A DNA stretch of 18,362 nucleotides, taken from contig JANMVX010000197.1 in assembly GCA_031393505.1 (NCBI GenBank), positions 1-18,362 of the forward strand, read 5' to 3'. Position numbers and translations under genes: made by a program. The notes beneath the pieces were generated by a model, which was given only the letters and a program-made list of their open reading frames with translations, had not been told where the DNA came from and made no database searches. Positions 1-6,607 of the stretch are shown here, piece after piece (within the stretch, counting starts at the first letter, position 1; the number at the start of each line of letters is the position of its first letter). The DNA comes from JANYHF01 sp031393505. GTDB taxonomy: Bacteria; Pseudomonadota; Alphaproteobacteria; Rhizobiales; Hyphomicrobiaceae.

Positions 1-179
1 TGGTGCTCGTAGTAGACCAGGCGGCCGACCCAAAAGCGCTTGGTGAAGCCGGCGACGACGCGCTCGCGGTGCTGCCAGGCGCGGCCGGGGAGGTCGCTGG
101 TCATGCCGGTGTAGATGACGCCGCGCGGTTTGCTGGCGGTCATGTAGACGAAATAGGATTTTTCCGGCGGGTACGTCAT
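1..179 (-). CDS. GIY-YIG domain nuclease, 5' part only (runs off left edge)
   Basis: The minus strand encodes the first 59 residues of a small protein starting at the ATG complementary to 177-179; the rest lies outside the window. The visible part holds the opening of a GIY-YIG domain: a hydrophobic strand (SYFVYMTASK) followed by GVIYTGMTSDL, with the IYTG turn in place of GIY-YIG, and then a conserved Arg/His stretch (RAWQHRERVV). Short single-domain proteins of this type (UPF0213/YhbQ-like, usually about 90-100 aa) are common in alphaproteobacteria and are putative structure-specific endonucleases of unknown biological role. No clear Shine-Dalgarno sequence precedes the ATG. The catalytic Glu expected near the C-terminus cannot be checked here. 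Confidence 0.85.
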   Translation of the reverse strand, partial: MTYPPEKSYFVYMTASKPRGVIYTGMTSDLPGRAWQHRERVVAGFTKRFWVGRLVYYEH

Positions 180-216
180 GGGGTGAGAGTAGCGCGTTCC
201 ACGGGCAGGTAAAGAT

Positions 217-264
217 CCCGGATATTTTGCGCGCGACGACAGAATGGGCGCGCAAAATTCCGGG
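217..264. repeat. Imperfect inverted repeat upstream of the GIY-YIG gene
   Basis: CCCGGATATTTTGCGCGC (217-234) pairs with GCGCGCAAAATTCCGGG (248-264) with one bulged base and a 13-nt loop. It lies in the 292-bp gene-free stretch 180-471, between the GIY-YIG start and element A. It could be a regulatory hairpin or a degraded palindromic repeat. It does not share the GGGGACATGATG arm of the elements elsewhere in the window. Confidence 0.6.
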
Positions 265-290
265 AGGCGTGGATGGGTTCGCGAAACGGC

Positions 291-472
291 GGGGACATGA
301 TCGTCAGCTACGACGGCCGTGGCCTTGGGGTGGGACGGGACTTCGGTTCCGTCGAAGCTGAGGTCCCCGTCTCGTCGGGCCGTCCGAAGCGGCGGGGACA
401 CGATGCTCATTTTCGCCGCCGGCCACGGTTCTCCTCGGGCCTTCGTCCAGCGAAAATGACCATCATGTCCCC
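291..472. repeat. Element A: two tandem hairpins of the GGGGACATGATG family
   Basis: The first unit runs 291-368: the arm GGGGACATGATCGTCAGCT at 291 pairs imperfectly with 351-368, whose reverse complement begins GGGGACCTCAGCT. Inside it, 334-353 forms an 8-bp stem closed by a cUUCGg tetraloop (GACGGGAC, TTCG, GTTCCGTC, one G-U pair). The second unit runs 394-472: 23-nt arms at 394-416 and 450-472 differ at only three positions and share TCATTTTCGC. Its right end overlaps by one base the TAG stop of the GNAT/peroxiredoxin fusion at 472-474. No T-tract follows the hairpins, so this is not a textbook intrinsic terminator. Confidence 0.85.
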
Positions 473-1776
473 TAGCCGCCCAGCCACGCCAACACCGCCT
501 CGGCATGCTCTGCCGACGGATGAATGGGATAGAAGCATTTTTCAATGGCGCCGTCGCGCAAGACAAGCGTGAGACGGCGCAGGTACGCCTCCTTGCCAGC
601 AGCGAACGCGGGCAACGCCCAGGCCGCGCGCAGCGCGCCGGACGCATCGCTCAGCACCTCGAACGGCAGGCCAAGGCGGCTCACCAGCTCGCGCTGATGC
701 TCCGTGCTCTGACCGCTGACGGCGAGCAGGCGCACGCCCGCTGCCCCGAACGCCTGATGCCGCTCGCGAAAACCTTCCAGCAGTGGCGTCGATCCGTGCG
801 CGCCCAATAGCTCATCCCACTCGGTCGGATTGGGCAGTCCCGGTTGGCCGGTCCAGGGATAGATCGCCACAACCGTGCGGCCGGGAAAGGCTGCGGGATC
901 GACGGCGCCGCCGCTGGTCGAGGGGAGCGGGGCGGACGCCAGGCGCTCCCACCCTGCAGCCAGATGTGCGGCCGCCCCATCGTCCAGCGGTGGCGTCGCC
1001 ATGGCGTCGGCGACCCAATAGTCGTAGCGGCCGACGTCCTCGAAGCCGAATTGCCGGTAGAGCGCAATCGCCCCCGCATTGTCCGCGCTCACCTGCAGAT
1101 GCAGCGTATGCGCCCCTTGCTGATGCGCCCAGGCCTCGATGCCGCCCAGGATGGCGCGCGCCCCGCCGCGCCGCCGCGTTTCCTCGCGGCTGGCGATGCA
1201 TTCCAGCGTGGCGATGCCATCCTCGATCATGGCGAGGCCGCAGCTGAGCGTGATGCCGCGCTGGCGGCAGCTGAAATAGGCGTGCGGCTGCGGCAAGAGC
1301 GCGAGGATGTCAGGGACGGAGCGGCGGCGCGGCTCATCGATGACGCCGAGGTAGACGCGCAGCCAGTTCGGCGAGGGCAGCGGCGACCACTCCACGCCGG
1401 TCAGGTCCGGGCGGCGCAATTGCGTCGGCTTGGCCAGGATGAGCGCGCCGGCTTCGATCTTGTAGCCGCGGGAGATGAGGGCGCCCTTCAACTCGGGCGG
1501 CTCGGTGACTTCGGAGATGCGGAAGCGTGCCCGCCTGCCGCGGAACTGGTAGTATTTTTCGACAGTCGCAATCGATGCCGACACGTCGGTCCCGCCGTAA
1601 TCCAACGTGAACGTTGAATTGCTGCGCCCAAAACCGCCGCCCGAGGCGCGCCAGACCCAACCGTCGACATTGGCGCTCTCCAATGCCGGCCAGGCGAAAA
1701 AGCCCGCCCGCTCGACGCGGCGCAGATCGTCCCGGTACGGAATTTTTGTTGATGGCGTGGTCACGGCCAGTGTCAT
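472..1776 (-). CDS. Tandem GNAT acetyltransferase fused to a cysteine-less peroxiredoxin-like domain
   Basis: A 434-aa protein. Residues about 15-115 look like a degenerate first GNAT half (WVWRASGGGFGRSNSTFTLD, then a YYQFRG helix). Residues about 165-255 are a typical GNAT domain: the acetyl-CoA loop RRRGGARAIL at 201-210 and DNAGAIALYRQFGF at 232-245. Residues about 285-434 match the peroxiredoxin family that carries PRTGRPGEP and GARGCTPQSC motifs. Here they read PWTGQPGLP (308-316) and GAHGSTPLLEG (325-335), so Ser329 replaces the peroxidatic cysteine and the second cysteine is also absent. Peroxidase activity by the usual chemistry is therefore unlikely, and the domain may be structural or a binding module. 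The acetyl acceptor is unknown. The frame is open up to 2064, but residues before this ATG are encoded by a palindromic repeat. A GTG at 1764 is an alternative start, with GAGGA about 11 nt upstream. It follows smpB in the same direction. Confidence 0.82.
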   Translation of the reverse strand: MTLAVTTPSTKIPYRDDLRRVERAGFFAWPALESANVDGWVWRASGGGFGRSNSTFTLDYGGTDVSASIATVEKYYQFRGRRARFRISEVTEPPELKGALISRGYKIEAGALILAKPTQLRRPDLTGVEWSPLPSPNWLRVYLGVIDEPRRRSVPDILALLPQPHAYFSCRQRGITLSCGLAMIEDGIATLECIASREETRRRGGARAILGGIEAWAHQQGAHTLHLQVSADNAGAIALYRQFGFEDVGRYDYWVADAMATPPLDDGAAAHLAAGWERLASAPLPSTSGGAVDPAAFPGRTVVAIYPWTGQPGLPNPTEWDELLGAHGSTPLLEGFRERHQAFGAAGVRLLAVSGQSTEHQRELVSRLGLPFEVLSDASGALRAAWALPAFAAGKEAYLRRLTLVLRDGAIEKCFYPIHPSAEHAEAVLAWLGG

Positions 1777-1905
1777 CCTCGGGCTTGTCCCGAGGATCCA
1801 GTCCTCGGCAGGGAAGATTGGGGCGGTTGTGCTGTTGCTCTCGCGTCCGCCGCCACCACCGGACTCGCTGCGCAATGGATCCTCGGGACAAGCCCGAGGA
1901 TGACA
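1771..1905. repeat. Perfect 30-bp inverted repeat (alphaproteobacterial intergenic palindrome)
   Basis: The 30 bases at 1771-1800 are exactly the reverse complement of 1876-1905, separated by 75 bases. Each arm is itself a hairpin, with CCTCGGG and CCCGAGG around CTTGT. Palindromes containing ATCCTCGGGCTTGTCCCGAGGAT are widespread between genes in alphaproteobacteria, so this is a known kind of repeat. It fills the gap between the smpB stop (1937) and the start of the GNAT/peroxiredoxin gene, whose ATG (1774-1776) overlaps the repeat edge. It could attenuate or process the smpB-downstream transcript. Confidence 0.92.
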
Positions 1906-1936
1906 CCCATGGGCACGTCGCTCACCCTCCCCCCCG

Positions 1937-2422
1937 TCATTCGTCGCCTCGGTTGCGGCCGCTGAGCACGCGCGATTTCTGCCGGTTCCAGTCGCGCTCC
2001 TTGATGGCGGCGCGCTTGTCATGCGCTTTCCGGCCCTTGGCCAGGGCAAGAGCCATTTTCGCAATGCCCCGCTCGTTGAAATAGATCCGCAACGGCACCA
2101 GCGTCATGCCATCGCGCTGAATGGCGTTCATCAACTTGGCCGACTCGCGCTTTTTCAGCAGCAGTTTGCGCGGCCGCTTGGGCTCGTGATTAAAGCGGTT
2201 GGCCTGGGTAAAAATCGGGATGGTGGCGTTGATGAGAAAGAGTTCGCCGTTCTCGTCTGTCGCGTAGCTCTCGGCGATGGTCGCCCGCCCCAGCCGCAGC
2301 GATTTCACCTCCGAGCCGACCAGCACCAGGCCGGCCTCGTAGACCTCCTCAATGGCGTAATCGTGCCGGGCCTTGCGGTTCTCGGAGACGGTTTTGTGCG
2401 TGTCGGCGGGTTTGTCAGCCAT
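1937..2422 (-). CDS. smpB: SsrA-binding protein SmpB
   Basis: A 161-aa protein, normal family length. SmpB binds tmRNA and delivers it with EF-Tu to stalled ribosomes for trans-translation. Recognisable stretches are ENRKARHDYAIEEVYEAG near residues 14-31, the oligonucleotide-binding core VLVGSEVKSLRLGRATIAES, the NRFNHEPKRPRKLLLKK segment, and the basic C-terminal tail with DWNRQKSRVL that enters the ribosomal decoding path. The start is the ATG complementary to 2420-2422, giving MADKPADTHKTVSENRK, which aligns with other SmpB N-termini. The frame continues 67 residues upstream but that part has no family resemblance. There is no obvious Shine-Dalgarno sequence. It is divergent from the small gene at 2553. 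Confidence 0.97.
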   Translation of the reverse strand: MADKPADTHKTVSENRKARHDYAIEEVYEAGLVLVGSEVKSLRLGRATIAESYATDENGELFLINATIPIFTQANRFNHEPKRPRKLLLKKRESAKLMNAIQRDGMTLVPLRIYFNERGIAKMALALAKGRKAHDKRAAIKERDWNRQKSRVLSGRNRGDE

Positions 2423-2466
2423 GGGCGAGGGGTAGCGGAGTTCGGGGGGAAGGGAAAGGGGTGGGG

Positions 2467-2502
2467 GATTCTTTGCTGGTCGCTGGCGACTCGCCAAGAA
2501 TC
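2467..2502. promoter_or_regulatory. Nested palindrome in the divergent smpB / small-gene intergenic region
   Basis: TGGCGACTCGCCA (2484-2496) is an odd palindrome with six paired bases on each side. It is framed by GATTCTT (2467-2473) and AAGAATC (2496-2502). It lies between smpB (start 2422) and the gene starting at 2553, where an operator or an RNA hairpin is plausible. No convincing -35/-10 pair was found here. The call rests on symmetry and position only. Confidence 0.3.
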
Positions 2503-2552
2503 GCAAAAGGCCGCGGTTGGACGAAACGCCTGCCCTATTGTAACATCCGCCC

Positions 2553-2867
2553 ATGCAATATGCCGACACACCCGTCAGCCCCGAAATCGTCGCCATGATC
2601 GAGCGCACCATCCGCGAGGTCATGACCCCCTACGGCTATCGCGGCATCCGTGTGCGCACAGACGAAGACCACGCGGGCTATCCGGCCATCTTCGTGGAGG
2701 TCGACTACGATCTCACCGAGACGCCGATCGACTTCGGTTACACCAGCCTAATTCTGACGCCGCTACGCAACAAGATGTGGGAGGCCGGTGAACGGCGATT
2801 CCCCTATATCCGGCATCGCTTTCACGAGCGCCAGCCGCTCGCCAAGCGCAAGCGGGCCAGAGCGTGA
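2553..2867 (+). CDS. Small acidic protein of unknown function, partner of the HEPN-like gene
   Basis: A 104-aa protein starting at ATG 2553, with no strong Shine-Dalgarno (CATCCGCCC precedes). I recognise no catalytic motif. Visible are an N-terminal helix (EIVAMIERTIREVM), a central strand-rich region with IFVEVDYDLTETPIDFG, then LRNKMWEAGERRFPYIRHRF and a very basic tail (KRKRARA). The stop overlaps the GTG start of the next gene (GTGA, 2864-2867), so the two are translationally coupled. In that position it could be the antitoxin or regulatory partner of the HEPN-like protein. Similar two-gene arrangements occur in other alphaproteobacteria to my recollection, but no function has been assigned that I know of. 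Confidence 0.75.
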   Translation: MQYADTPVSPEIVAMIERTIREVMTPYGYRGIRVRTDEDHAGYPAIFVEVDYDLTETPIDFGYTSLILTPLRNKMWEAGERRFPYIRHRFHERQPLAKRKRARA

Positions 2868-3316
2868 TCGTTACGGCGCGGAAGCTGGCCCATGCCAGCC
2901 CGGGTAAGCCGCGCCAAGCGGATTTGAGGCGTGCGATCAGCACGGCGTACTATGCTTTGTTCCATGCGCTCGCCAAAGACGCGGCCGATTTGCTCGTCGG
3001 GATCGGCCCCAATCGACCGGACAAAGCCTGGAGCCATCTCTATCGTTCCTTGCAGCACGGCGACGCCAGAGCCGCTTGCGAGGCGGTCCACAAGATGAAT
3101 TTTCCGGCGCAGATCAAGGACTGCGCCAATATCTTCATCGAATTGCAGCGGTTGCGGCACGACGCCGACTACGATCCGGACCAGCATTATTTACGAGCGG
3201 ACGCGCAGGAAGCGATCAAATATGCCGAGAAGGCCATTGCGGCGCTGAAGGCCACGCCAAAGCGGGATCGCCGGGCGTTCGCGGTGCAGCTGCTGCATAA
3301 GAAGCGGCGGTCGTGA
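2864..3316 (+). CDS. HEPN-like domain protein, possible toxin of a two-gene module
   Basis: A 150-aa all-helical protein with GTG start at 2864, overlapping the previous stop by four bases. Signature segments are TARKLAHASPGKPRQADLRRA (4-23), AISTAYYALFHALA (24-37), a middle region with KAWSHLY, and LQRLRHDADYDP (94-105), followed by a long C-terminal helix and RRAFAVQLLHKKRR. This pattern belongs to HEPN-type proteins whose YYALFH helix and RHxADYDP helix pack together. HEPN proteins are often RNases or nucleotidyltransferase partners in toxin-antitoxin and defence loci. The canonical Rx4-6H RNase motif is not evident, so nuclease activity is uncertain. Its stop (3314-3316) lies 11 bases before element B, which separates it from the convergent thyA. 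Confidence 0.8.
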   Translation: MIVTARKLAHASPGKPRQADLRRAISTAYYALFHALAKDAADLLVGIGPNRPDKAWSHLYRSLQHGDARAACEAVHKMNFPAQIKDCANIFIELQRLRHDADYDPDQHYLRADAQEAIKYAEKAIAALKATPKRDRRAFAVQLLHKKRRS

Positions 3317-3327
3317 GGGGCGGGGGC

Positions 3328-3472
3328 GGGGCATGATCGTCAGCTTCGGCGTGGCTCCCGGCCAGAGCGTTCCCAGGCGCCATCCCGCCATCGCCGCCGC
3401 CTGACCGCTCGCAATCTCCACCAATCGGCGGATAGCTCTTCAGTGCACGACGAACGTGAAGATCATGTCCCC
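3328..3472. repeat. Element B: GGGGACATGATG-family inverted repeat between convergent genes
   Basis: The left arm GGGGCATGATCGTCAGCTTCG (one base shorter than the consensus) starts at 3328. The right arm, read on the minus strand from 3472, is GGGGACATGATCTTCACGTTCG. The interior carries a second, unrelated pairing: GAGCG (3365-3369) and CAGGCG (3374-3379) with CGCCTG (3398-3403) and CGCTC (3406-3410). The element occupies nearly the whole space between the HEPN-like gene's TGA and the thyA TAG (3476-3478, three bases away), so it could terminate both. Confidence 0.8.
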
Positions 3473-3475
3473 TCC

Positions 3476-4288
3476 CTACACTGCTATCGGCGCCTTGATG
3501 CTGGGGGCGGGGTCGTAGCCGGTGAAGCCAATGTCCTCGAACGTATAGTCGAACAGCGACGGAACGCCCGGTTTCAGCATCAACTTCGGTAGCGCGCGCG
3601 GCTCGCGCCGCAATTGTTCGCCGGCCTGTTCAAGGTGGTTCAGATAGAGATGTGTATCGCCCAGCGTATGCACGAAATCGCCAGCCTCTAGTCCCGTGGC
3701 TTCCGCCACCATCGCGGTCAATAGCGCATAGGACGCGATGTTGAACGGCACGCCCAAAAATACGTCCGCCGAGCGCTGATAGAGCTGGCACGACAGGCGC
3801 CCGCGCCCGCCGTCCACCCCCGGCGCGACATGAAACTGGAACAGGCAGTGGCACGGCGGCAGCGCCATGGCGTCCACTTCGGCCGGGTTCCAGGCGCTGA
3901 CGATGTGCCGTCGCGAATAGGGGTTGAGCTTGATCGCCTCGACCACGTTCGCGATCTGATCGATGCTCCGCCCATCCGGCGCGGCCCAGGAGCGCCATTG
4001 CTTGCCGTAGACCGGGCCAAGCTCGCCGTTCGCGTCCGCCCACTCGTCCCAGATCGAGACGCCATTGGCCTTCAGGTACGCGATGTTGGTCGCGCCCTTC
4101 AGGAACCACAGCAACTCGTGCACGATGGACTTTATGTGCAGCTTCTTGGTCGTCAGCAGCGGAAAGCCGGCGGCAAGGTTGAACCTCATCTGATAGCCGA
4201 ACACGCCGAGCGTGCCGGTGCCGGTGCGGTCCTGGCGGCGGACGCCGTGTTGGCGGACATGGGCGAGCAGGTCGAGATATTGGCGCAT
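3476..4288 (-). CDS. thyA: Thymidylate synthase ThyA
   Basis: A 270-aa protein, close to the 264 aa of the E. coli enzyme. It converts dUMP to dTMP using 5,10-methylene-tetrahydrofolate, giving dihydrofolate. Catalytic Cys146 lies in PPCHCLFQF (144-152). Phosphate-binding Arg126-Arg127 lie in YSRRHIV, and the N-terminal RTGTGTLGVFG loop, the SIWDEWAD segment and the QRSADVFLGVPFNIASYALL block are all intact. The start ATG complementary to 4286-4288 gives MRQYLDLLAHV, matching family N-termini, although the Shine-Dalgarno is weak. It lies 31 bases after the CPBP protease stop in the same direction and is probably cotranscribed with it. No dihydrofolate reductase gene is adjacent. The TAG stop is followed three bases later by element B. 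Confidence 0.97.
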   Translation of the reverse strand: MRQYLDLLAHVRQHGVRRQDRTGTGTLGVFGYQMRFNLAAGFPLLTTKKLHIKSIVHELLWFLKGATNIAYLKANGVSIWDEWADANGELGPVYGKQWRSWAAPDGRSIDQIANVVEAIKLNPYSRRHIVSAWNPAEVDAMALPPCHCLFQFHVAPGVDGGRGRLSCQLYQRSADVFLGVPFNIASYALLTAMVAEATGLEAGDFVHTLGDTHLYLNHLEQAGEQLRREPRALPKLMLKPGVPSLFDYTFEDIGFTGYDPAPSIKAPIAV

Positions 4289-4319
4289 GCCGCCAGTTTA
4301 ACGGATTCGAGCGCCGCCG

Positions 4320-5153
4320 CTATATGGATCCGGGCGGCGTCAACAGCGCGCCGATGAACGCCATGCTGTTGTAGGCGGCATGGCAGGCCATGGTCACGCG
4401 TGTGGATCCGGTGCGATAGAGGATGGCGCTGAGGGCGAGGCCGAGCATGAAAATGGTGCTCACGCCGGCAAGGGAGTAGCCGTGGATCAGCGCCCAAAGG
4501 AAGCTGGTGATGACGGCCGTTCCGATCACGCCCAGCGACGTCTTGGCCAAGGCGGAGAAGAGAAAACCGCGGAACGTCAATTCCTCGTAGATCGGCGCGC
4601 CAACAATGGCGACCAGCCCAAGCAGCCACCAGATGGGCGAATGAGCGAACTTCAGCATGACTTGGGTGTCGGCGAGGTTGGCCTTGGGCGACAGCCACTG
4701 GGCCACCAGGCCGGACAGCACTCCAAAAACGACAAAGGCCGGAATGGCCCAAAGATAGCTGATGGAACCGCCGATCGGCTTGCCGAGCGATAGCGTGTCA
4801 ACCACGCGTCCGCCGCGCCATTTGCTGGACCACAGCAACAGCAACGTCGCAACGATCTGCGCCGCCATCGAGCCGCCGAGGATGAGGGCGACAATTTTAG
4901 GATCGGCCAAGTCCAGCAGCGATTTGAGTTCGAACTTCTCGGTGCTCATCGCGCCGGCGACGATGATCGGTATCACCGAGAGTGCGAACATGGCGAGAAT
5001 GTTCAGCGCCGTCATGCCGAGGCCGAGCAAAGGCGGCCAGGTGGTGCGCGCGACGTAATGCGCAGCCCTCGCGGGCTGACCTGCGGCCTGACCTGGGACG
5101 CCCAGTTGGTCATCGACGGACAAGCCTGCGATCTCAGCTTCGGACGACGTCAT
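4320..5153 (-). CDS. CPBP family intramembrane metalloprotease (Abi/Rce1-like)
   Basis: A 277-aa polytopic membrane protein. It has the three CPBP signature motifs: EELTFRG (EExxxR, residues 190-196), FLWALIHGY with His224, and HAAYN with His258 and Asn262. These are the glutamates, histidines and asparagine that form the active site of Rce1-type glutamic/metallo proteases in the membrane. Several hydrophobic segments precede and separate them. The start at 5153 is chosen because GGGAG lies six bases upstream of that ATG. The frame is open to an ATG at 5216 without such a site. The substrate is unknown; bacterial members include bacteriocin-immunity and membrane-maturation proteins. It is upstream of thyA and divergent from dedA. 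Confidence 0.9.
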   Translation of the reverse strand: MTSSEAEIAGLSVDDQLGVPGQAAGQPARAAHYVARTTWPPLLGLGMTALNILAMFALSVIPIIVAGAMSTEKFELKSLLDLADPKIVALILGGSMAAQIVATLLLLWSSKWRGGRVVDTLSLGKPIGGSISYLWAIPAFVVFGVLSGLVAQWLSPKANLADTQVMLKFAHSPIWWLLGLVAIVGAPIYEELTFRGFLFSALAKTSLGVIGTAVITSFLWALIHGYSLAGVSTIFMLGLALSAILYRTGSTRVTMACHAAYNSMAFIGALLTPPGSI

Positions 5154-5316
5154 CGTAAACTCCCATTCGGCCGGCAGGACTGGCGGCACCATAACGCAGG
5201 AGACTGAGCGAGACATGAACGCCGGCGCCGCGCCTTGCTATTTCGATCTGGCATGACAGGATTGTGGCCCGCTATGGTACGCTGAAGCCCCAAGCCAACG
5301 CCGAAAGTGATCCCTC

Positions 5317-5958
5317 GTGCATCTCTTCGATCCCGAAAACCTCACCTGGCTGATCGTCAACTACGGCTATCTGGCCGTTGCGCTCATTGTTGGGCTCGAA
5401 AGCATGGGGCTGCCTTTACCGGGCGAAACCACGCTCGTCGCCGCCTCCATGTATGCCGCGCACAATCCCGATCTCAACATTCTGTTCGTGGTGCTTGCGG
5501 CCTCGGCCGGCGCCATCCTGGGCGACAATGTCGGCTATTGGCTGGGCAGTACGTTCGGTTACCCGCTCTTGAAACGGTTTGGCCCGCGCATCGGCGTGCC
5601 CGAGAACCGCATGCGGTTGGGGCAGTATCTGTTCGACCGCTACGGCTTCTGGGTGGTTTTTCTGGGCCGCTTCGTGGCGCTGCTGCGCATTCTCGCCGCG
5701 TTCCTGGCCGGTGTGAACCGGATGCCGTGGACACACTTCTTCGTCGCCAACGCGCTCGGCGGCGTCCTGTGGTCGGCGATCTTCGGTTTTGGCGCCTACT
5801 ATCTTGGCGCGCTCATCCTGCAGATGAACCACTTCGCTGCGCCATTCCTGGTCGTCGGCGCGATCATCGCATTCGTAACTGGCGGTTATTTGGTCAAGCG
5901 TTACGAAGCCAAACTGCAGGCAGAGGCCGACCGGGCGATGCCGGGGCCCCTGCGCTGA
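5317..5958 (+). CDS. DedA family membrane protein
   Basis: A 213-aa protein starting at GTG 5317. DedA/SNARE-associated (VTT domain) proteins are inner-membrane proteins, some of which flip undecaprenyl phosphate or phosphatidylethanolamine and support membrane homeostasis. Family features are ESMGLPLPGETTL (28-40) with the conserved acidic and proline residues, AGAILGDNVGYWLG (64-77), and the amphipathic GRFVALLRILAAFLAG (117-132) with the essential Arg pair. Hydrophobic C-terminal segments follow (151-165 and 176-190). Length is normal for the family. It is transcribed alone, divergent from the CPBP gene and convergent with the L,D-transpeptidase. No ATG lies nearby upstream, and a weak GAAAGTGA precedes the GTG. 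Confidence 0.93.
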   Translation: MHLFDPENLTWLIVNYGYLAVALIVGLESMGLPLPGETTLVAASMYAAHNPDLNILFVVLAASAGAILGDNVGYWLGSTFGYPLLKRFGPRIGVPENRMRLGQYLFDRYGFWVVFLGRFVALLRILAAFLAGVNRMPWTHFFVANALGGVLWSAIFGFGAYYLGALILQMNHFAAPFLVVGAIIAFVTGGYLVKRYEAKLQAEADRAMPGPLR

Positions 5959-6026
5959 GGCGCGAAACGTAGACACTTGTGTCGCCCGGCCATCACCATA
6001 ACAGGCGTCAGCGGTTGCAGAGAGCC

Positions 6027-6046
6027 GGGCGAGAGAAGTCTCGCCC
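6027..6046. terminator. Hairpin between convergent dedA and L,D-transpeptidase genes
   Basis: GGGCGAGA (6027-6034), loop GAAG, TCTCGCCC (6039-6046): a perfect 8-bp GC-rich stem with a tetraloop. It sits in the 108-bp space between two convergent stop codons (5958 and 6067). No T-run follows on either side, so if it terminates transcription it would be an imperfect or Rho-assisted bidirectional site. Confidence 0.5.
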
Positions 6047-6066
6047 CTACAATCGAAACAGCCGTG

Positions 6067-6495
6067 TTAGTTCTGCACCACAATCCGCGCGCCGCCGCGG
6101 CCGTGTTCCTGGATCAGCGAGTACAGCTCTGCCGCATGGCCGGGCGCCAGACGGACGCAGCCATGCGAGGCGGGACGGCCAAGCTGGCTGACCGCGCCGG
6201 TGCCATGAACGGCGAAACCGCCCTTGAAGAACACCGAATGCGGCATCGGTGAGTTATGGTATTTCTGGGAGTAGTGCATCGCCTGCAGCGACTGCACGCC
6301 ATAGGAGCCGCGCGGCGTGTAGTAGCCTTTGCGGGCCGTCGAGACGGGCCAGCTATAGGCCAGCGAACCGTCGACATAGACATTCATGGTCTGCGACGAC
6401 ACGTCGACCTTGGCGACCACGGCGGCCTCGGCGGTCGCCAACGGCAGCAGCGCGGCGGCGGCGAAAAGTGCGCCCAAAAGACTTGATTTACGCAT
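6067..6495 (-). CDS. Secreted L,D-transpeptidase (YkuD domain), short form
   Basis: A 142-aa protein with an N-terminal signal peptide: MRKSS, then a hydrophobic core LLGALFAAAALLPL, with likely cleavage near the AEAA at 22-25. The YkuD domain follows directly (VVAKVDVSSQTMNVYVDG). The catalytic signature is complete: His97 in HGTGAVSQLGRPASHGC and Ser110-His111-Gly112-Cys113-Val-Arg115. It should act in the periplasm, making 3-3 peptidoglycan cross-links or attaching proteins to peptidoglycan. There is no LysM or other anchoring domain. The start at 6495 is supported by GAGGG about seven bases upstream. Longer frames up to 6729 read through element C and are rejected. It lies downstream of the GNAT gene and element C. 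Confidence 0.93.
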   Translation of the reverse strand: MRKSSLLGALFAAAALLPLATAEAAVVAKVDVSSQTMNVYVDGSLAYSWPVSTARKGYYTPRGSYGVQSLQAMHYSQKYHNSPMPHSVFFKGGFAVHGTGAVSQLGRPASHGCVRLAPGHAAELYSLIQEHGRGGARIVVQN

Positions 6496-6607
6496 TACCA
6501 ACCCTCTGTACTCATGGAGCTTTCTGGTGCTGCAGGTGTACCATGGGAAGGCTAACCAATGGTAAGGGCGAATGCGCAACAGTTGAGTAAAATTGCGATG
6601 TGCGGGT

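Noticed and set aside
291..472. Elements A-E considered as ordinary Rho-independent terminators or insertion sequences
   Set aside because: They lack U-tracts. They are too short for a transposase gene (85-188 bp) and show no evident target-site duplication, so a repeat-element label is safer.
1771..1905. Repeat considered as a CRISPR repeat-spacer unit
   Set aside because: There are only two copies, in inverted orientation, with no further spacers and no cas genes; each copy is internally palindromic.
1777..2064. N-terminal extension of the GNAT/peroxiredoxin gene by 96 residues
   Set aside because: It would read through the 30-bp inverted repeat and the smpB 3' end in another frame, and has no resemblance to GNAT proteins.
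5154..5216. ATG at 5216 as start of the CPBP protease
   Set aside because: It has no Shine-Dalgarno sequence, whereas the ATG at 5153 has GGGAG at ideal spacing, and the extra 21 residues add no family feature.
5217..5316. Promoter for dedA in the divergent CPBP-dedA space
   Set aside because: Only poor -35/-10 matches (TGACAG with TACGCT at 18 bases) were found, not enough for a feature call.
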